Shown here in pieces: positions 24,473 through 32,975 of a stretch of DNA of 59,510 nt. The DNA comes from an uncultured Sutterella sp. Lineage in GTDB: Bacteria; Pseudomonadota; Gammaproteobacteria; Burkholderiales; Burkholderiaceae_F. The stretch is taken from NCBI GenBank assembly GCA_905212345.1, contig CAJMEC010000008.1:1-59510 (forward strand), written 5' to 3'. The notes beneath the pieces were generated by a model. It worked only from the letters and a program-made list of their open reading frames with translations, had not been told where the DNA came from and made no database searches. The position numbers were made by a program, and so were the translations under genes. Positions within the stretch are counted from its first letter, which is position 1. Each line of letters opens with the position of its first letter.

Positions 24473-25225
24473 GTGAGGGTAAAATCAAGATCATCAGTGA
24501 AAGGTATCGTATGGGGATTTGTTGGCATTACAACAATGGCTTGGCTCTTTGGTCTTTGGGTAAGCCCTCCCGACATGAACGGTCGGGCACTCACGCATGA
24601 GGTCTTCTATTGGAATGGTGTCTTAGCCTGGGGATTGATGGCGATTGCCATTGTTATTGCTGCCCGGCCTGCGTGGATTGAGCGAGTTACAAGAACGCCG
24701 CTCGATGAGCTTTACCGCTGGCATCGTACAATTGGCTTCTGGGCGCTCGGCATCTCTGCTTTTCATTGGCTCACAAAGTCTATAACCTCACCGATTCTTT
24801 CTTTAATGACACTTGAACCTGTCAACAAAGTGGCACGAGGTGAACTCGTAGGTTTTGACCTATTTTGGGGCGAACTCCGAGGCTTTGCTGTTACATCATC
24901 AATCTGGGCTACTTCTATTGCTTTTGTGCTTGGTGTCCTTGTTTTTGTGAGAGCGCTTCGTTATTCGAGGTGGCTCATGCTTCACAAACTTTTCTCCGTT
25001 CTTTTTATCATCCTTTCAGTCCACGCAATTCGCTTGATGGATCCTGCTGACAGTCTTATGCCGCTGGGTCTCATTAATATTACGGTAACAGTCGTTGGAC
25101 TCTGGTACTCCATTGTGTTGCTTGTGCGCGGTCCAGGAGGTGGAAAGACAATCCCTGCTAAAGTCTGCGCTATTGAAAAGATGGGGGACATTACATTAAT
25201 CACTATCCGTCCCGAAAAAAAATGA
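24473..25225 (+). CDS. Ferric-reductase-like flavocytochrome, membrane half
   Basis: Encodes the heme-binding transmembrane domain of a ferric-reductase/NADPH-oxidase-like protein, 250 residues from GTG 24473, which has an ideal GGAGG five bases upstream. About six helices are visible. Two of them carry paired histidines (His84/His98 and His171/His184, spaced 14 and 13 apart), the classical bis-heme pattern for electron transfer across the membrane. The frame ends at TIRPEKK then TGA inside an A8 tract. The next gene resumes exactly where a single-chain homologue would continue (MTVCPGQFAFL). Full homologues are about 440-450 residues, so this is one gene split by a frameshift, or a programmed-frameshift pair. 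Confidence 0.8.
   Translation: MRVKSRSSVKGIVWGFVGITTMAWLFGLWVSPPDMNGRALTHEVFYWNGVLAWGLMAIAIVIAARPAWIERVTRTPLDELYRWHRTIGFWALGISAFHWLTKSITSPILSLMTLEPVNKVARGELVGFDLFWGELRGFAVTSSIWATSIAFVLGVLVFVRALRYSRWLMLHKLFSVLFIILSVHAIRLMDPADSLMPLGLINITVTVVGLWYSIVLLVRGPGGGKTIPAKVCAIEKMGDITLITIRPEKK
25211..25224 (+). other. A8 homopolymer at the flavocytochrome frame break
   Basis: CCCG is followed by eight As and then TGAC. The upstream frame reads GAA AAA AAA TGA. The downstream frame (one base back) reads AAA AAA ATG ACG. A run of this kind is a classical slippery site, and it is also a contingency-type tract: nine As would join the two halves in one frame. It could alternatively be a sequencing error. Confidence 0.65.
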
Positions 25226-25824
25226 CGGTTTGTCCTGGCCAATTCGCCTTTCTTGCAACACAGAACGAAGAAAAGCATCCTTTCTCTATCGCTCAAAGTC
25301 TTCCCAATGGGGAATTTCTCTTTGCTGTGAAGGCGTTAGGAGACTTTACGAGCGAAAAGGTGCCATTAATGATGGTTGGCGAAGATATCTCTATAGAGGG
25401 CCCTTGGGGTGGTTTTATACCGGAGTTGTTTTCTGGAAAAACAGAACTCTGGTTCGCGGGAGGTGTCGGTATAGCCCCCTTTTGCACTTGGCTTCAAGCT
25501 CTGGCCAATAGTCGTGAAAGGGGAAAAATGGCTTCGCTAACCGACTGCACTCGCATTTTACTTCTTTGGTGTATCCGAGATGCAGAATGTGAACCCCTAT
25601 TGCCACGTGTGCAACGCCTGGCCAAAATTGCAGGTATAAGGCTGAAGGTCATTGAATCAAAGAAAAAACGCCTCGACATTACCACGCTCTTCTCAGACAG
25701 CGTACCGAACACGTTGGCACTTTGCGCAAGCGCAAGGTTATCCAAAGCTATTATCAATGCCTATGTTTCTGCTGGTGGCTCCAAGGAGAATGTGCGTTTA
25801 GAACACTTCGAATGGCGCAATTAA
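25222..25824 (+). CDS. Ferric-reductase-like flavocytochrome, FAD/NAD(P) half
   Basis: A 200-residue flavin and nicotinamide domain. The FAD-contact strand CPGQFAFLA and the following HPFSIAQ (HPF motif) are at the start. A glycine-rich GGVGIAPFCTWL for NAD(P)H follows near residue 78, and the end is typical (ALCASARLSKAI, CxxG-like position changed to CASAR). The gene starts at ATG 25222, overlapping the end of the membrane half by four bases (ATGA) and shifted by -1. It lacks its own ribosome binding site, so translation must be by re-initiation or frameshifting. Confidence 0.8.
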   Translation: MTVCPGQFAFLATQNEEKHPFSIAQSLPNGEFLFAVKALGDFTSEKVPLMMVGEDISIEGPWGGFIPELFSGKTELWFAGGVGIAPFCTWLQALANSRERGKMASLTDCTRILLLWCIRDAECEPLLPRVQRLAKIAGIRLKVIESKKKRLDITTLFSDSVPNTLALCASARLSKAIINAYVSAGGSKENVRLEHFEWRN

Positions 25825-25853
25825 AAAGTATTCGTGGTATTGATGATAGTTAC

Positions 25854-25967
25854 ATGAAAAAGGTGAGGTTTATCATAGGCGCTACCTTCACTTCGTTGTG
25901 GTTGCTACGTTCCCGTCCTGACCAGCTTCAAGAAAGATATAGTAAAGGGGGCTCTGGCGTACAGTAA
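25854..25967 (+). CDS. Small 37-codon peptide, possibly a remnant
   Basis: An ATG at 25854 opens a 37-codon frame, MKKVRFIIGATFTSLWLLR then RPDQLQ, which looks like an N-terminal membrane anchor. FMN-binding-domain partners of such flavocytochromes start this way in other bacteria, so it may be the 5' remnant of one. There is no ribosome binding site. Low confidence; a chance frame is possible. The rest of the gap to 26066 holds only weak hairpins, one of which (GCCAAAT/ATTTGGC, 26043-26067) touches the end of the protease gene. Confidence 0.25.
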   Translation: MKKVRFIIGATFTSLWLLRSRPDQLQERYSKGGSGVQ

Positions 25968-26066
25968 AAACAACAATTCGGGCACCAAAAACATCAAAAC
26001 TTTTTATTGAATATTGGTGTTTTATTAATTTTTGATTAACCGGCCAAATTTTATTGCGTAATTTGG

Positions 26067-27575
26067 CTAACGGTTTTTCAATTTTTCTTCTGCAATGATG
26101 TCTGCGCGTACGGAGCGCAGTTTCCCGTCGACTTGGCTCATGGTGTAGTAGTCGCCATCGTTTGCTTGCTGAGCCAAGTTATATTGGTATTCAGCAGCTC
26201 GCTTGTCACCTTGCGCCATGTACATGTCGCCCACGGCCATGTAGTGCCGGCTCATCTGCTTTAATGCACGATAGCATCGCGCGTTGATGGCGTGATAAGA
26301 GGGATTGCTTTGGGTCATGGCTTGCTGAGAACGCATGAATTTGAGTGTTTCTTCGTAGCGTTTCAGATCGTAAAGTTCACTTGCGTAGAGTTTGACGGCC
26401 ATTTCCGAAAGGGGATTGTTAGCGACTAAACGTTTGGCCATTTGAAGCGCTCGGTTTTTATCGCTGTTATTGCCGAATAAAAAGAGGACTTCAGATTGAT
26501 TTTTGAGCAAAATGGCATTGTTGCCGCCAAGACTTACCGCTTGATTGGTGTAACGAATAGCGTCCTCTTTGAGGTTAAGTTTGCGGCTGACAACAGAAAG
26601 ACCGTAAGTTAAGGCTGTTTTTCTGCGGTTGTCCTTGGCATCAGCCAAGTCCTGTTTCATCTCTTTGATCACTTTTAACCAGCCATCACGCTTTGTCTCT
26701 TGCAGTACCCGCATGCGCTGCTGAATCAAAACAAAATCCAGCGAGTCCTTGTGAGTGCGAGCTCCCAATTGGCGCGTGCGGTTTTCCATATCACTGATAC
26801 GTTCAACCGTGAGTGGGTGGGTGAGAAGATAGGCAGGAGCGGCCGCCTCGTAGTAGCGATTATTTTGTTGCAGCCGCATGAAGAAATTTTCCATCCCCTT
26901 TGGATCAAATCCAGCTCGGGTAAGAGACATCAGTCCTACACGGTCAGCTTCTCGTTCTGCGCTTCTTGAGTAGCTTAATTGATTCTGAATCATGGCAGCC
27001 TGACCGCCGACAGCTAAAGCTGTCGCGGCTTGTCCGCTTCCGGCACGAGCAGCTAAAAGGGCAAGCAAGAAGGAACCTAACGTCAGGGCGGCGTTACCCT
27101 TTTGCGCATCAATCATGCGGGCAATATGGCGCTGGCTTACGTGTCCAACTTCGTGGGCGATGACACCGGCAAGCTCACTTTCATTTTGAGCGGCAACGAT
27201 TAGCCCCGTGTGAACCGCGATAAAACCACCGGGTATGGCAAAGGCGTTTAGCGAGTGGTCAATGAGCGGGTAGAAAAAAAAGTTATAGGTATGCGTATCT
27301 GAAACGCTTACCAATTTGTAGCCTAAGCGGTTTAAATATTCGAGGGTTTCAGAGTCATTAAGATAGCTTGGATCGCCCCGAATCTGACGCATCATTTCTT
27401 CGCCCAAGGCCTGTTCTTCGGCAGGCGATAACTCTGTGCCCGCTACCGCGCCCATACTGGGCAAGTTCAGATTAAGCGACTCCGTTGCTAAATCCTGAGC
27501 CGCCCAGGCACCTGTGGTAGGTGTCAGAGCCAAATGGGCACAGAGAATTGAGACAAGGAGGCGCTTAGTAAACAC
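26067..27575 (-). CDS. bepA: M48 metalloprotease with TPR repeats (BepA-like)
   Basis: Periplasmic zinc protease and chaperone that degrades stalled outer-membrane proteins. From GTG 27575 the protein is 502 residues. There is a signal peptide (FTKRLLVSIL, cleavage near GAWAA), the zinc motif HEVGHVSQRH (HExxH at 141-145), the third-ligand region SAEREADRVG, and a C-terminal TPR domain of about 220 residues. The ORF could run to TTG 27731, but GTG 27575 gives a normal signal peptide and a family-like length, so I prefer it. It is the last gene of the leftward run that includes menB and menE. Confidence 0.88.
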   Translation of the reverse strand: MFTKRLLVSILCAHLALTPTTGAWAAQDLATESLNLNLPSMGAVAGTELSPAEEQALGEEMMRQIRGDPSYLNDSETLEYLNRLGYKLVSVSDTHTYNFFFYPLIDHSLNAFAIPGGFIAVHTGLIVAAQNESELAGVIAHEVGHVSQRHIARMIDAQKGNAALTLGSFLLALLAARAGSGQAATALAVGGQAAMIQNQLSYSRSAEREADRVGLMSLTRAGFDPKGMENFFMRLQQNNRYYEAAAPAYLLTHPLTVERISDMENRTRQLGARTHKDSLDFVLIQQRMRVLQETKRDGWLKVIKEMKQDLADAKDNRRKTALTYGLSVVSRKLNLKEDAIRYTNQAVSLGGNNAILLKNQSEVLFLFGNNSDKNRALQMAKRLVANNPLSEMAVKLYASELYDLKRYEETLKFMRSQQAMTQSNPSYHAINARCYRALKQMSRHYMAVGDMYMAQGDKRAAEYQYNLAQQANDGDYYTMSQVDGKLRSVRADIIAEEKLKNR

Positions 27576-27734
27576 GGTACAGTCATCCGAAATTGTTGTG
27601 ACTAATCTTAGCGAGGGTTTGCGCGCTTTGAGAAATGATGTTGCAAGTCCACACAATTTCGTACAGTGTTTAAAAGCAGACAAAAGAAGAAGTAATACCG
27701 CCCAACTAGACTCAGAATTTTGATCAGACAATGT

Positions 27735-29069
27735 TTAATGTTTGTAATGAACAGGGATCAGTTCATAATGCCTGAGTACTTCAGAGCGTCTGTCGGGTTT
27801 ATCTGCGGAATTTACTGGTAAGGCATCCACAAAGGCAATTTTTCTCGGGCACTTGTAAGCAGAAAGCGTTTCTTTACAAAAGCGTCTGACATCTTCAACT
27901 TTCGGGTGCGTGCCTTTTTCCGGAACAATTAACGCGCAGACAATAGCGCCCCAGGTTTCGTCAGGCTCACCAATGACCAAGGCTTCTTTAATAAAGGGGG
28001 AGCGGGTGAGCATATTTTCGACTTCAAGGGGATAGACATTTTCTCCTGCGCTCAGAATTAAGTCGTGGCGTCTGGCATGAACGTGCAAAACACCTTCAGC
28101 GTCAAATTCACCCAAGTCGCCTGTTTCAAACCATTCACCTTTGAGTGGTTCTCGTCCCCAGTAACCAGGCGTGGTCATCGGGCTTTTCACTTCAATTTGA
28201 CCGTCTCGGGTACGAACTTCTGCTCCGGCAATAACCTTGCCGCTGCCTTTGACAAGATTGAACCGCTCAGTGTAGGGCGTCATGACAACGTGCGAGCAAG
28301 TCTCTGTCATCCCATAAGTGGTCACGATAGGCAGGTCTTGCCGATGGGCTTTCAGTAAAAGCTTGTCGTTAGCCGATGATCCTCCTAATAGGATGACACG
28401 CAGATGTTTAGGCGCTCTCCAATCAGGGTAAGTTTCAAAAATCTTGGCAAGCATTGTGGGCACAATGCTTGTAATCGTCACTTGATCGTCTGTTAAAGCT
28501 TTAACAAAAGACTCTGGATTGAAAAGGGGAGAGATGGCAAGCGTTTTCCTTGCCAAAAGGCACCGCGTAAGGATAGAAAGTCCCCCGATACGCGTAACCG
28601 ACATGCAAAGCTGCCAGCAGTCATCTTTTTCCCATCCGAGGTTGCGTTCACTGGCTTTGGCTGACTCCCAAAGCATTTTTCGGGTGATGATGGCCGGTTT
28701 CGGCAGTCCCGTTGTGCCGGATGTAAAGAGTACCGCAACAGTCTCTTCGGGTAAAGGATCCTTAATTTCCCGAATACTTGATAGGAGAACATAGCGTTCA
28801 GCGGCGGTAAGTTTCGGGTGCAACATCAGCGCCGGAATATTTAATTCCATCAAAGCGTATAAAAGCACGATGGTTTCAACCGTGTTTTTGCCTTCGATGA
28901 TCATCGGGCGACCGGCCGCAGGCAGCGCCTTTTCCCTTCTCAACCGATCAATAGTATTTTGCGTTAGCGTGGCGAGCCGTGAAAAGGAATAATCCTCTCC
29001 CGCGCGGCGAAGCCCGATTTGATCAGGACAACTCGCCGCTGCTTCAAAAATGCTAAAAGGGTTCTGCAT
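27735..29069 (-). CDS. menE: o-Succinylbenzoate-CoA ligase
   Basis: Adenylate-forming ligase that activates o-succinylbenzoate to its CoA thioester in menaquinone synthesis. The 444-residue protein shows FTSGTTGLPKPAI (P-loop-like A3 motif), TYGMTETCSHV (A5), GEWFETGDLGEFD (A7) and RHDLILSAGENVYPLEVE (A8), with the catalytic lysine in a YKCPRKIAF tail. It lies 6 bases after menB, which supports the menaquinone assignment over other AMP ligases. No further men genes are in the window. Confidence 0.9.
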   Translation of the reverse strand: MQNPFSIFEAAASCPDQIGLRRAGEDYSFSRLATLTQNTIDRLRREKALPAAGRPMIIEGKNTVETIVLLYALMELNIPALMLHPKLTAAERYVLLSSIREIKDPLPEETVAVLFTSGTTGLPKPAIITRKMLWESAKASERNLGWEKDDCWQLCMSVTRIGGLSILTRCLLARKTLAISPLFNPESFVKALTDDQVTITSIVPTMLAKIFETYPDWRAPKHLRVILLGGSSANDKLLLKAHRQDLPIVTTYGMTETCSHVVMTPYTERFNLVKGSGKVIAGAEVRTRDGQIEVKSPMTTPGYWGREPLKGEWFETGDLGEFDAEGVLHVHARRHDLILSAGENVYPLEVENMLTRSPFIKEALVIGEPDETWGAIVCALIVPEKGTHPKVEDVRRFCKETLSAYKCPRKIAFVDALPVNSADKPDRRSEVLRHYELIPVHYKH

Positions 29070-29075
29070 TTTTAA

Positions 29076-29918
29076 TTAGGGCAGGCGCGGGAACTTGGAA
29101 AAGTCCGGACGGCGCTTTTCTAAGAACGCATTCTTACCTTCTTTACCTTCTTCGGTCATGTAGTAAAGAAGCGTGGCGTTACCGGCTAATTCTTGAATGC
29201 CAGCCTGACCGTCGCAGTCGGCATTGAATGCGGCCTTCAAGCATCGGATAGCGATGGGGCTGTTGGCCAAAATTTCCTTGCACCACTTCACCGTTTCAAT
29301 TTCCAGCTCTTGCAAGGGAACCACGGTATTAACCAGACCCATTTGCAAAGCTTGTTGAGCATCATATTGACGGCACAAGAACCACATTTCACGGGCGCGC
29401 TTCTGACCGATTAAACGCGCCATGTAGGAAGCACCCCAGCCACCGTCAAAACTGCCCACGCGCGGCCCCGTTTGACCAAAACGGGCGTTATCGGCAGCAA
29501 TCGTGAGGTCACAGATCATATGAAGCACGTGGCCGCCACCGATGGCGTAGCCTGCCACCATGGCAATCACGGGTTTAGGGCACGTGCGGATCATACGTTG
29601 GAAATCCAAAACGTTTAAGCGGGGCACGCCATCACCGCCAACGTAGCCGCCGTTGCCGCGTACCTTTTGGTCTCCGCCCGAGCAGAAGGCCAAGGGGCCT
29701 GCACCAGTCAAAATAATAACGCCGATTGAGGGATCTTCACGGGCGTCGCTGAAAGCTTGGCAGAGCTGTTGAACTGTTTCCGGGCGGAAAGCGTTTCTCA
29801 CACGCGGACGATTGATGGTCAGCTTGGCAATCCCTTCAGCCTTATCGTAAAGAATGTCGGAGAATTCACCGGCGGGTTGCCAGTCCAAAGCTTTTTTAAT
29901 TTCAACGTTAGTTTCCAT
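29076..29918 (-). CDS. menB: 1,4-Dihydroxy-2-naphthoyl-CoA synthase
   Basis: Crotonase-fold enzyme that closes the naphthoquinone ring of o-succinylbenzoyl-CoA. The 280-residue protein has the MenB signature FCSGGDQKVRG, YAIGGGHVLHMICDLTIAADNA, TGPRVGSFDGGWGASYMAR and a C-terminal EGKNAFLEKRRPDFSKFPR, which is specific to MenB among crotonases. It starts at ATG 29918 with GGAAA upstream, 31 bases after the Bug protein gene. It shows that the organism makes menaquinone, expected in an anaerobe of this lineage. Confidence 0.95.
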   Translation of the reverse strand: METNVEIKKALDWQPAGEFSDILYDKAEGIAKLTINRPRVRNAFRPETVQQLCQAFSDAREDPSIGVIILTGAGPLAFCSGGDQKVRGNGGYVGGDGVPRLNVLDFQRMIRTCPKPVIAMVAGYAIGGGHVLHMICDLTIAADNARFGQTGPRVGSFDGGWGASYMARLIGQKRAREMWFLCRQYDAQQALQMGLVNTVVPLQELEIETVKWCKEILANSPIAIRCLKAAFNADCDGQAGIQELAGNATLLYYMTEEGKEGKNAFLEKRRPDFSKFPRLP

Positions 29919-29949
29919 GATGTTCTATTTCCTTATATTTATAACGCCG

Positions 29950-30918
29950 CTAGTCTAAAGAGGTTCGGGAGGATTTAACAAGTTCACCCCATTTTTTCTC
30001 TTCAGAAGCGACAAATTGGGAAAAATCTTCCGGTGTACTCATAACAGGGCGAGCCCCTCTGGCGATTAAATTATCTTGAACTTCTTTGTCCGTAAGGGTT
30101 TTCTGTATCGCTTGGGCCAACTTTTTCACAATAGCTTCAGGCGTGCCTTTCTTAACGGCAATACCATCCCAGGCAAAAAGCTCATATCCGCTAACGCCCT
30201 CTTGGCTGATAGGTTTAATTGTTGAAGACAATTCCGATGATGGGGAGCCTAATCCCAGTGCAGTAAGGCGTTGTGCCTTTACATGGCTTAGAACGTTAGG
30301 CGCCACATCAATTGTGAAATCAATGCGGCCGGCGAGCACATCGGTCATGGAGGCTGCGCCACCCCGATAGGGGATGTGTTCAAAAGGCAGATCGGTCATT
30401 TGACCTAATAGGACGCCGGCTAAGTGGCTGGTTGTGCCGTTGCCCGCTGATGAATACGTTAAGGGCTTTGAGTTTGACCGGGCGTATTGAAGGAAATCTT
30501 TTAGATTTTTAACCGGGATTCTTTTAGGGTTAACCGCCATCACGAGTGTGATTTCGGTAAGTCTTGCGACCGGTTCTATGTCTTTTTGCACGTCATAACC
30601 AACGTTGGTATAGAGCGCCGGATTGGTACCCAAGGTGCCGTTTGTGACATAAATGAGCGTTCGACCATCAGCTTTTTCTCGCAGGGCCGCTTCAGTGCCA
30701 AGACTGCCGCCGGCACCCGCTCGATTTTCGATAATGATCTTTTGTCCGAGATTTTCAGACAATTTATTGGAAATCGTTCGGGCGATGATATCGGCGCCAC
30801 CGCCGGCCGGGAAGGGAACCACGAGCTTAATAGGCTTGCCTGCCGGCCAGTCGCTAGCTTGAGCAAAACTTGAGGCACACAAATAAAAGGCAAGAGAAAG
30901 GATTCTGATGCTTTTCAT
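29950..30918 (-). CDS. Bug/TctC-family extracytoplasmic binding protein
   Basis: Periplasmic binding protein of the tripartite tricarboxylate transporter family, usually for carboxylates. The 322-residue protein has a signal peptide (cleavage near FAQAS), then the family pattern KPIKLVVPFPAGGGADIIAR and ENRAGAGGSLGTEAAL, with SSAGNGTTSHLAG in the middle. No TctA or TctB genes are nearby, so it is an orphan, as is common in Burkholderiales. Its place within a run that holds a response regulator and menB is unusual. It could be the sensing arm of the neighbouring regulatory pair. Confidence 0.88.
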   Translation of the reverse strand: MKSIRILSLAFYLCASSFAQASDWPAGKPIKLVVPFPAGGGADIIARTISNKLSENLGQKIIIENRAGAGGSLGTEAALREKADGRTLIYVTNGTLGTNPALYTNVGYDVQKDIEPVARLTEITLVMAVNPKRIPVKNLKDFLQYARSNSKPLTYSSAGNGTTSHLAGVLLGQMTDLPFEHIPYRGGAASMTDVLAGRIDFTIDVAPNVLSHVKAQRLTALGLGSPSSELSSTIKPISQEGVSGYELFAWDGIAVKKGTPEAIVKKLAQAIQKTLTDKEVQDNLIARGARPVMSTPEDFSQFVASEEKKWGELVKSSRTSLD

Positions 30919-30932
30919 AAGAAGTAATGAAT

Positions 30933-31838
30933 TTAAAAACGATAACCGAAAGCGATGTTGATGGATTGATCATCAACATGGGTTTGTAATGCGTCTATAT
31001 CCAAATTGGATAAGCCTTTTAATGATTCGGAGCGGATGTTATGGGTGTTGGGGGCGTCAATGGTTATGTGAAGTCCTGCCGCATCAATTGATACTGTGAT
31101 CTGAATATTACCTTTGGAGCAAATTTCGGCCATGATAATTTGGCAGAGGTCTGCGACGGAAAAGATAACGGACGCGGGAACCGGACGGGCAATCTTTTGT
31201 GTGCTGTCTTTTGAATCATCAAAGGAGCAACGGGGGAAAAGAGCACGAAGAATGATCAAAACATGCTCTTTGAAGCACAAAACAGAACCAACGGTTTGAC
31301 GAAAATCCGGATTTTGAGCCCAATCGGGGTGATGCGTTAAAAGCGAACAAAGACTCTGAGAGGCAAAATTGTCGGTGGCCGCTTTAGGAGCACGAAGTAG
31401 CGCCTGATTAACACGAGCGCGAAGCAAGTGCCCCAAGAAGTTGACGCTTAATAAACAGATGGCAAAGCTAAAAGCAACGTCGGTTGTGTGAGAAGCCAAA
31501 ATGGCGTCCATCACCAAACCAATGACGGCCAGTAGACACGCAGCCAACGCGCCTGCCCAACGAACAGCAGACTGTGAGCGCATGACAGCGGCTGCATAAA
31601 AAATGCCTAACGCAACAAATAAAACAAGTGAGAAGGCTTGCGCGGGTAAGGCAGCCATTTCAAAAGACGTGGTGTTGATCCACCAGGCTGAGGCCAAAAG
31701 CGCACAAGATACGCCCAAGCCGATGACTCTTATCCAGTGCGCATGAACTTTGGTGCGGTGAGCTAGAACCGTCATAACGGCAAACACAGCAACCAGACAG
31801 CCTGCGGTCAAAAAGCGCGAGAGAACAAAATCGGGCAT
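30933..31838 (-). CDS. Membrane protein with degenerate histidine-kinase-like tail
   Basis: A 301-residue protein. The N-terminal half has about seven hydrophobic segments. The C-terminal part (about residues 200-300) contains VIFSVADLCQIIMAEICSKG followed by IQITVSIDAAGLHITID, which resembles the N-box and beta strands of a histidine-kinase ATPase domain. The N-box asparagine is not evident, and the H-box histidine and the G-box glycines are missing. It sits 7 bases after a NarL-type response regulator, so I infer a sensor of a degenerate two-component pair. I do not recognise a named family. Alternative: a membrane protein unrelated to kinases. Confidence 0.5.
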   Translation of the reverse strand: MPDFVLSRFLTAGCLVAVFAVMTVLAHRTKVHAHWIRVIGLGVSCALLASAWWINTTSFEMAALPAQAFSLVLFVALGIFYAAAVMRSQSAVRWAGALAACLLAVIGLVMDAILASHTTDVAFSFAICLLSVNFLGHLLRARVNQALLRAPKAATDNFASQSLCSLLTHHPDWAQNPDFRQTVGSVLCFKEHVLIILRALFPRCSFDDSKDSTQKIARPVPASVIFSVADLCQIIMAEICSKGNIQITVSIDAAGLHITIDAPNTHNIRSESLKGLSNLDIDALQTHVDDQSINIAFGYRF

Positions 31839-31845
31839 AGCTTGT

Positions 31846-32517
31846 TTAAGAAATCAGACCCATTTGAGCGGCCTCATACACAGCCTCTCCCCGGGAATGC
31901 ACTTGAAGCTTACGGTATATCTTTTTAATGTGAGCCGTAACTGTGTGGGGCGAAATTGTCAAAATATCGCCGATTTCATTAAAGCTCATCCCTTTGGCGA
32001 GAAGCTGCAGGATTTCGGTTTCACGCTCTGAAAGCGGATTGGGTTGAATGGGGGCCGTAGTCTTTTCAATCGTATGAGTTGTATAAGTCCGAAGGGCTCT
32101 CAGTACGCTCTTAGCCACTTCGGGGCTGACAGGGGAGCCGCCCGCTGCCAACAGACGAATAGCCGAGACAAGACTATTTTCGATTTCGGTTTTAAGAACA
32201 TACCCTGTAGCGCCGGACTCAATAGCGCTAACCACATGGGGATCATCATTGGCGTTGGCCAATACCATGATATCAACTTCCGGCATATTGGTTGCTGTTC
32301 GTCTGATGAGATCAAGTCCGAACCCATCCGGCAGATCCAGGTCAACTATAAGCATCTGGAATTTAAACTGCGACACCAATGCATCGGCTTCCCTGTATGT
32401 TGCTGCCGAACCGATTTCGTGAATATCAGCCAAACCGTTGATTGCGCGTTGCAGTCTCAAACGAACATTCGGATCGTTTTCAACGAAAATCACTTTGATT
32501 TGTTGATTCTCTGCCAT
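31846..32517 (-). CDS. NarL/FixJ-family response regulator
   Basis: Two-domain transcription factor of 223 residues. Receiver domain: acidic pair in VENDPNVR, phosphoacceptor Asp59 in LIVDLDLPDG, and conserved Lys in YVLKTE. DNA-binding domain: LSERETEILQLLAKGMSFNEIG and a recognition helix in SPHTVTAHIKKIYRKL. The start ATG 32517 is preferred to a GTG 18 bases upstream. The membrane protein next downstream is a plausible sensor. It leads a run that continues into the Bug protein and menB-menE, so it may control anaerobic respiration genes. Confidence 0.9.
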   Translation of the reverse strand: MAENQQIKVIFVENDPNVRLRLQRAINGLADIHEIGSAATYREADALVSQFKFQMLIVDLDLPDGFGLDLIRRTATNMPEVDIMVLANANDDPHVVSAIESGATGYVLKTEIENSLVSAIRLLAAGGSPVSPEVAKSVLRALRTYTTHTIEKTTAPIQPNPLSERETEILQLLAKGMSFNEIGDILTISPHTVTAHIKKIYRKLQVHSRGEAVYEAAQMGLIS

Positions 32518-32702
32518 GGTTGTTTGATCAAGCACTTATGGGTAGTAGGAATTGAGGGGCAATTGTATCAGCTCATTAAGGAGCTTTGAGTGGTTCTAAG
32601 TCTACGGTTGCCAGAATTTAGCAATTGGAACCTGGATAAAGGAGATTATTACTGGCCAATAATTTGGATAAAGGCGAGAGCCGACAAAGGCTTATTTTTG
32701 AG

Positions 32703-32738
32703 AAAAAAACTCCTTGAGACGGTCTTAACGGCCGTCTC
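32703..32738 (-). terminator. Terminator after the XRE gene
   Basis: GAGACGG (32716-32722) and CCGTCTC (32732-32738) form a stem. Leftward, AAGGAG and then seven Ts follow, so the T-tract is offset by a few bases. Confidence 0.5.
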
Positions 32739-32756
32739 ATTTCAGGAAGATTTCAA

Positions 32757-32975
32757 TTATTCAAATTTCAGAACAACTTTTTTGCCCAGGGCCTGAGCAT
32801 ACTTTTGCAATGTTGTCACTGAAGGATAGACTCCGCGGTTTAACTTACCTTCTAAGCGGGCGACTGCAGGCTGGACAGTTCCCATGCGCTTAGCAACTTC
32901 CATTTGTGTGAGGCCGAGTTCAAGTCGGTAGGACAGCAATTGGCGCGTCTGTTCCTTATCAAAAGTCGTAACCAT
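32757..32975 (-). CDS. XRE-family helix-turn-helix protein (orphan antitoxin-like)
   Basis: A 72-residue Cro/C1-type DNA-binding protein: YRLELGLTQMEVAKRMGTVQPAVARLEG, then YPSVTTLQKYAQALGKKVVLKF. This is the shape of HigA/RelB-type antitoxins and short regulators. The start ATG 32975 has GCGGAG upstream; an in-frame extension to 33065 is less likely. No toxin gene precedes it intact. The in-frame upstream codons (PQTTMTKIKQAEKIM) faintly resemble a RelE/HigB C-terminus, so a decayed toxin is possible. Confidence 0.8.
   Translation of the reverse strand: MVTTFDKEQTRQLLSYRLELGLTQMEVAKRMGTVQPAVARLEGKLNRGVYPSVTTLQKYAQALGKKVVLKFE

Noticed and set aside
25722..25853. Upstream part of the frame that contains the 37-codon peptide
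   Set aside because: It overlaps the conserved end of the FAD/NAD half in another frame.
32590..32796. 68-codon open frame between the response regulator and the XRE gene
   Set aside because: No ribosome binding site and it runs over a terminator hairpin into the XRE gene.
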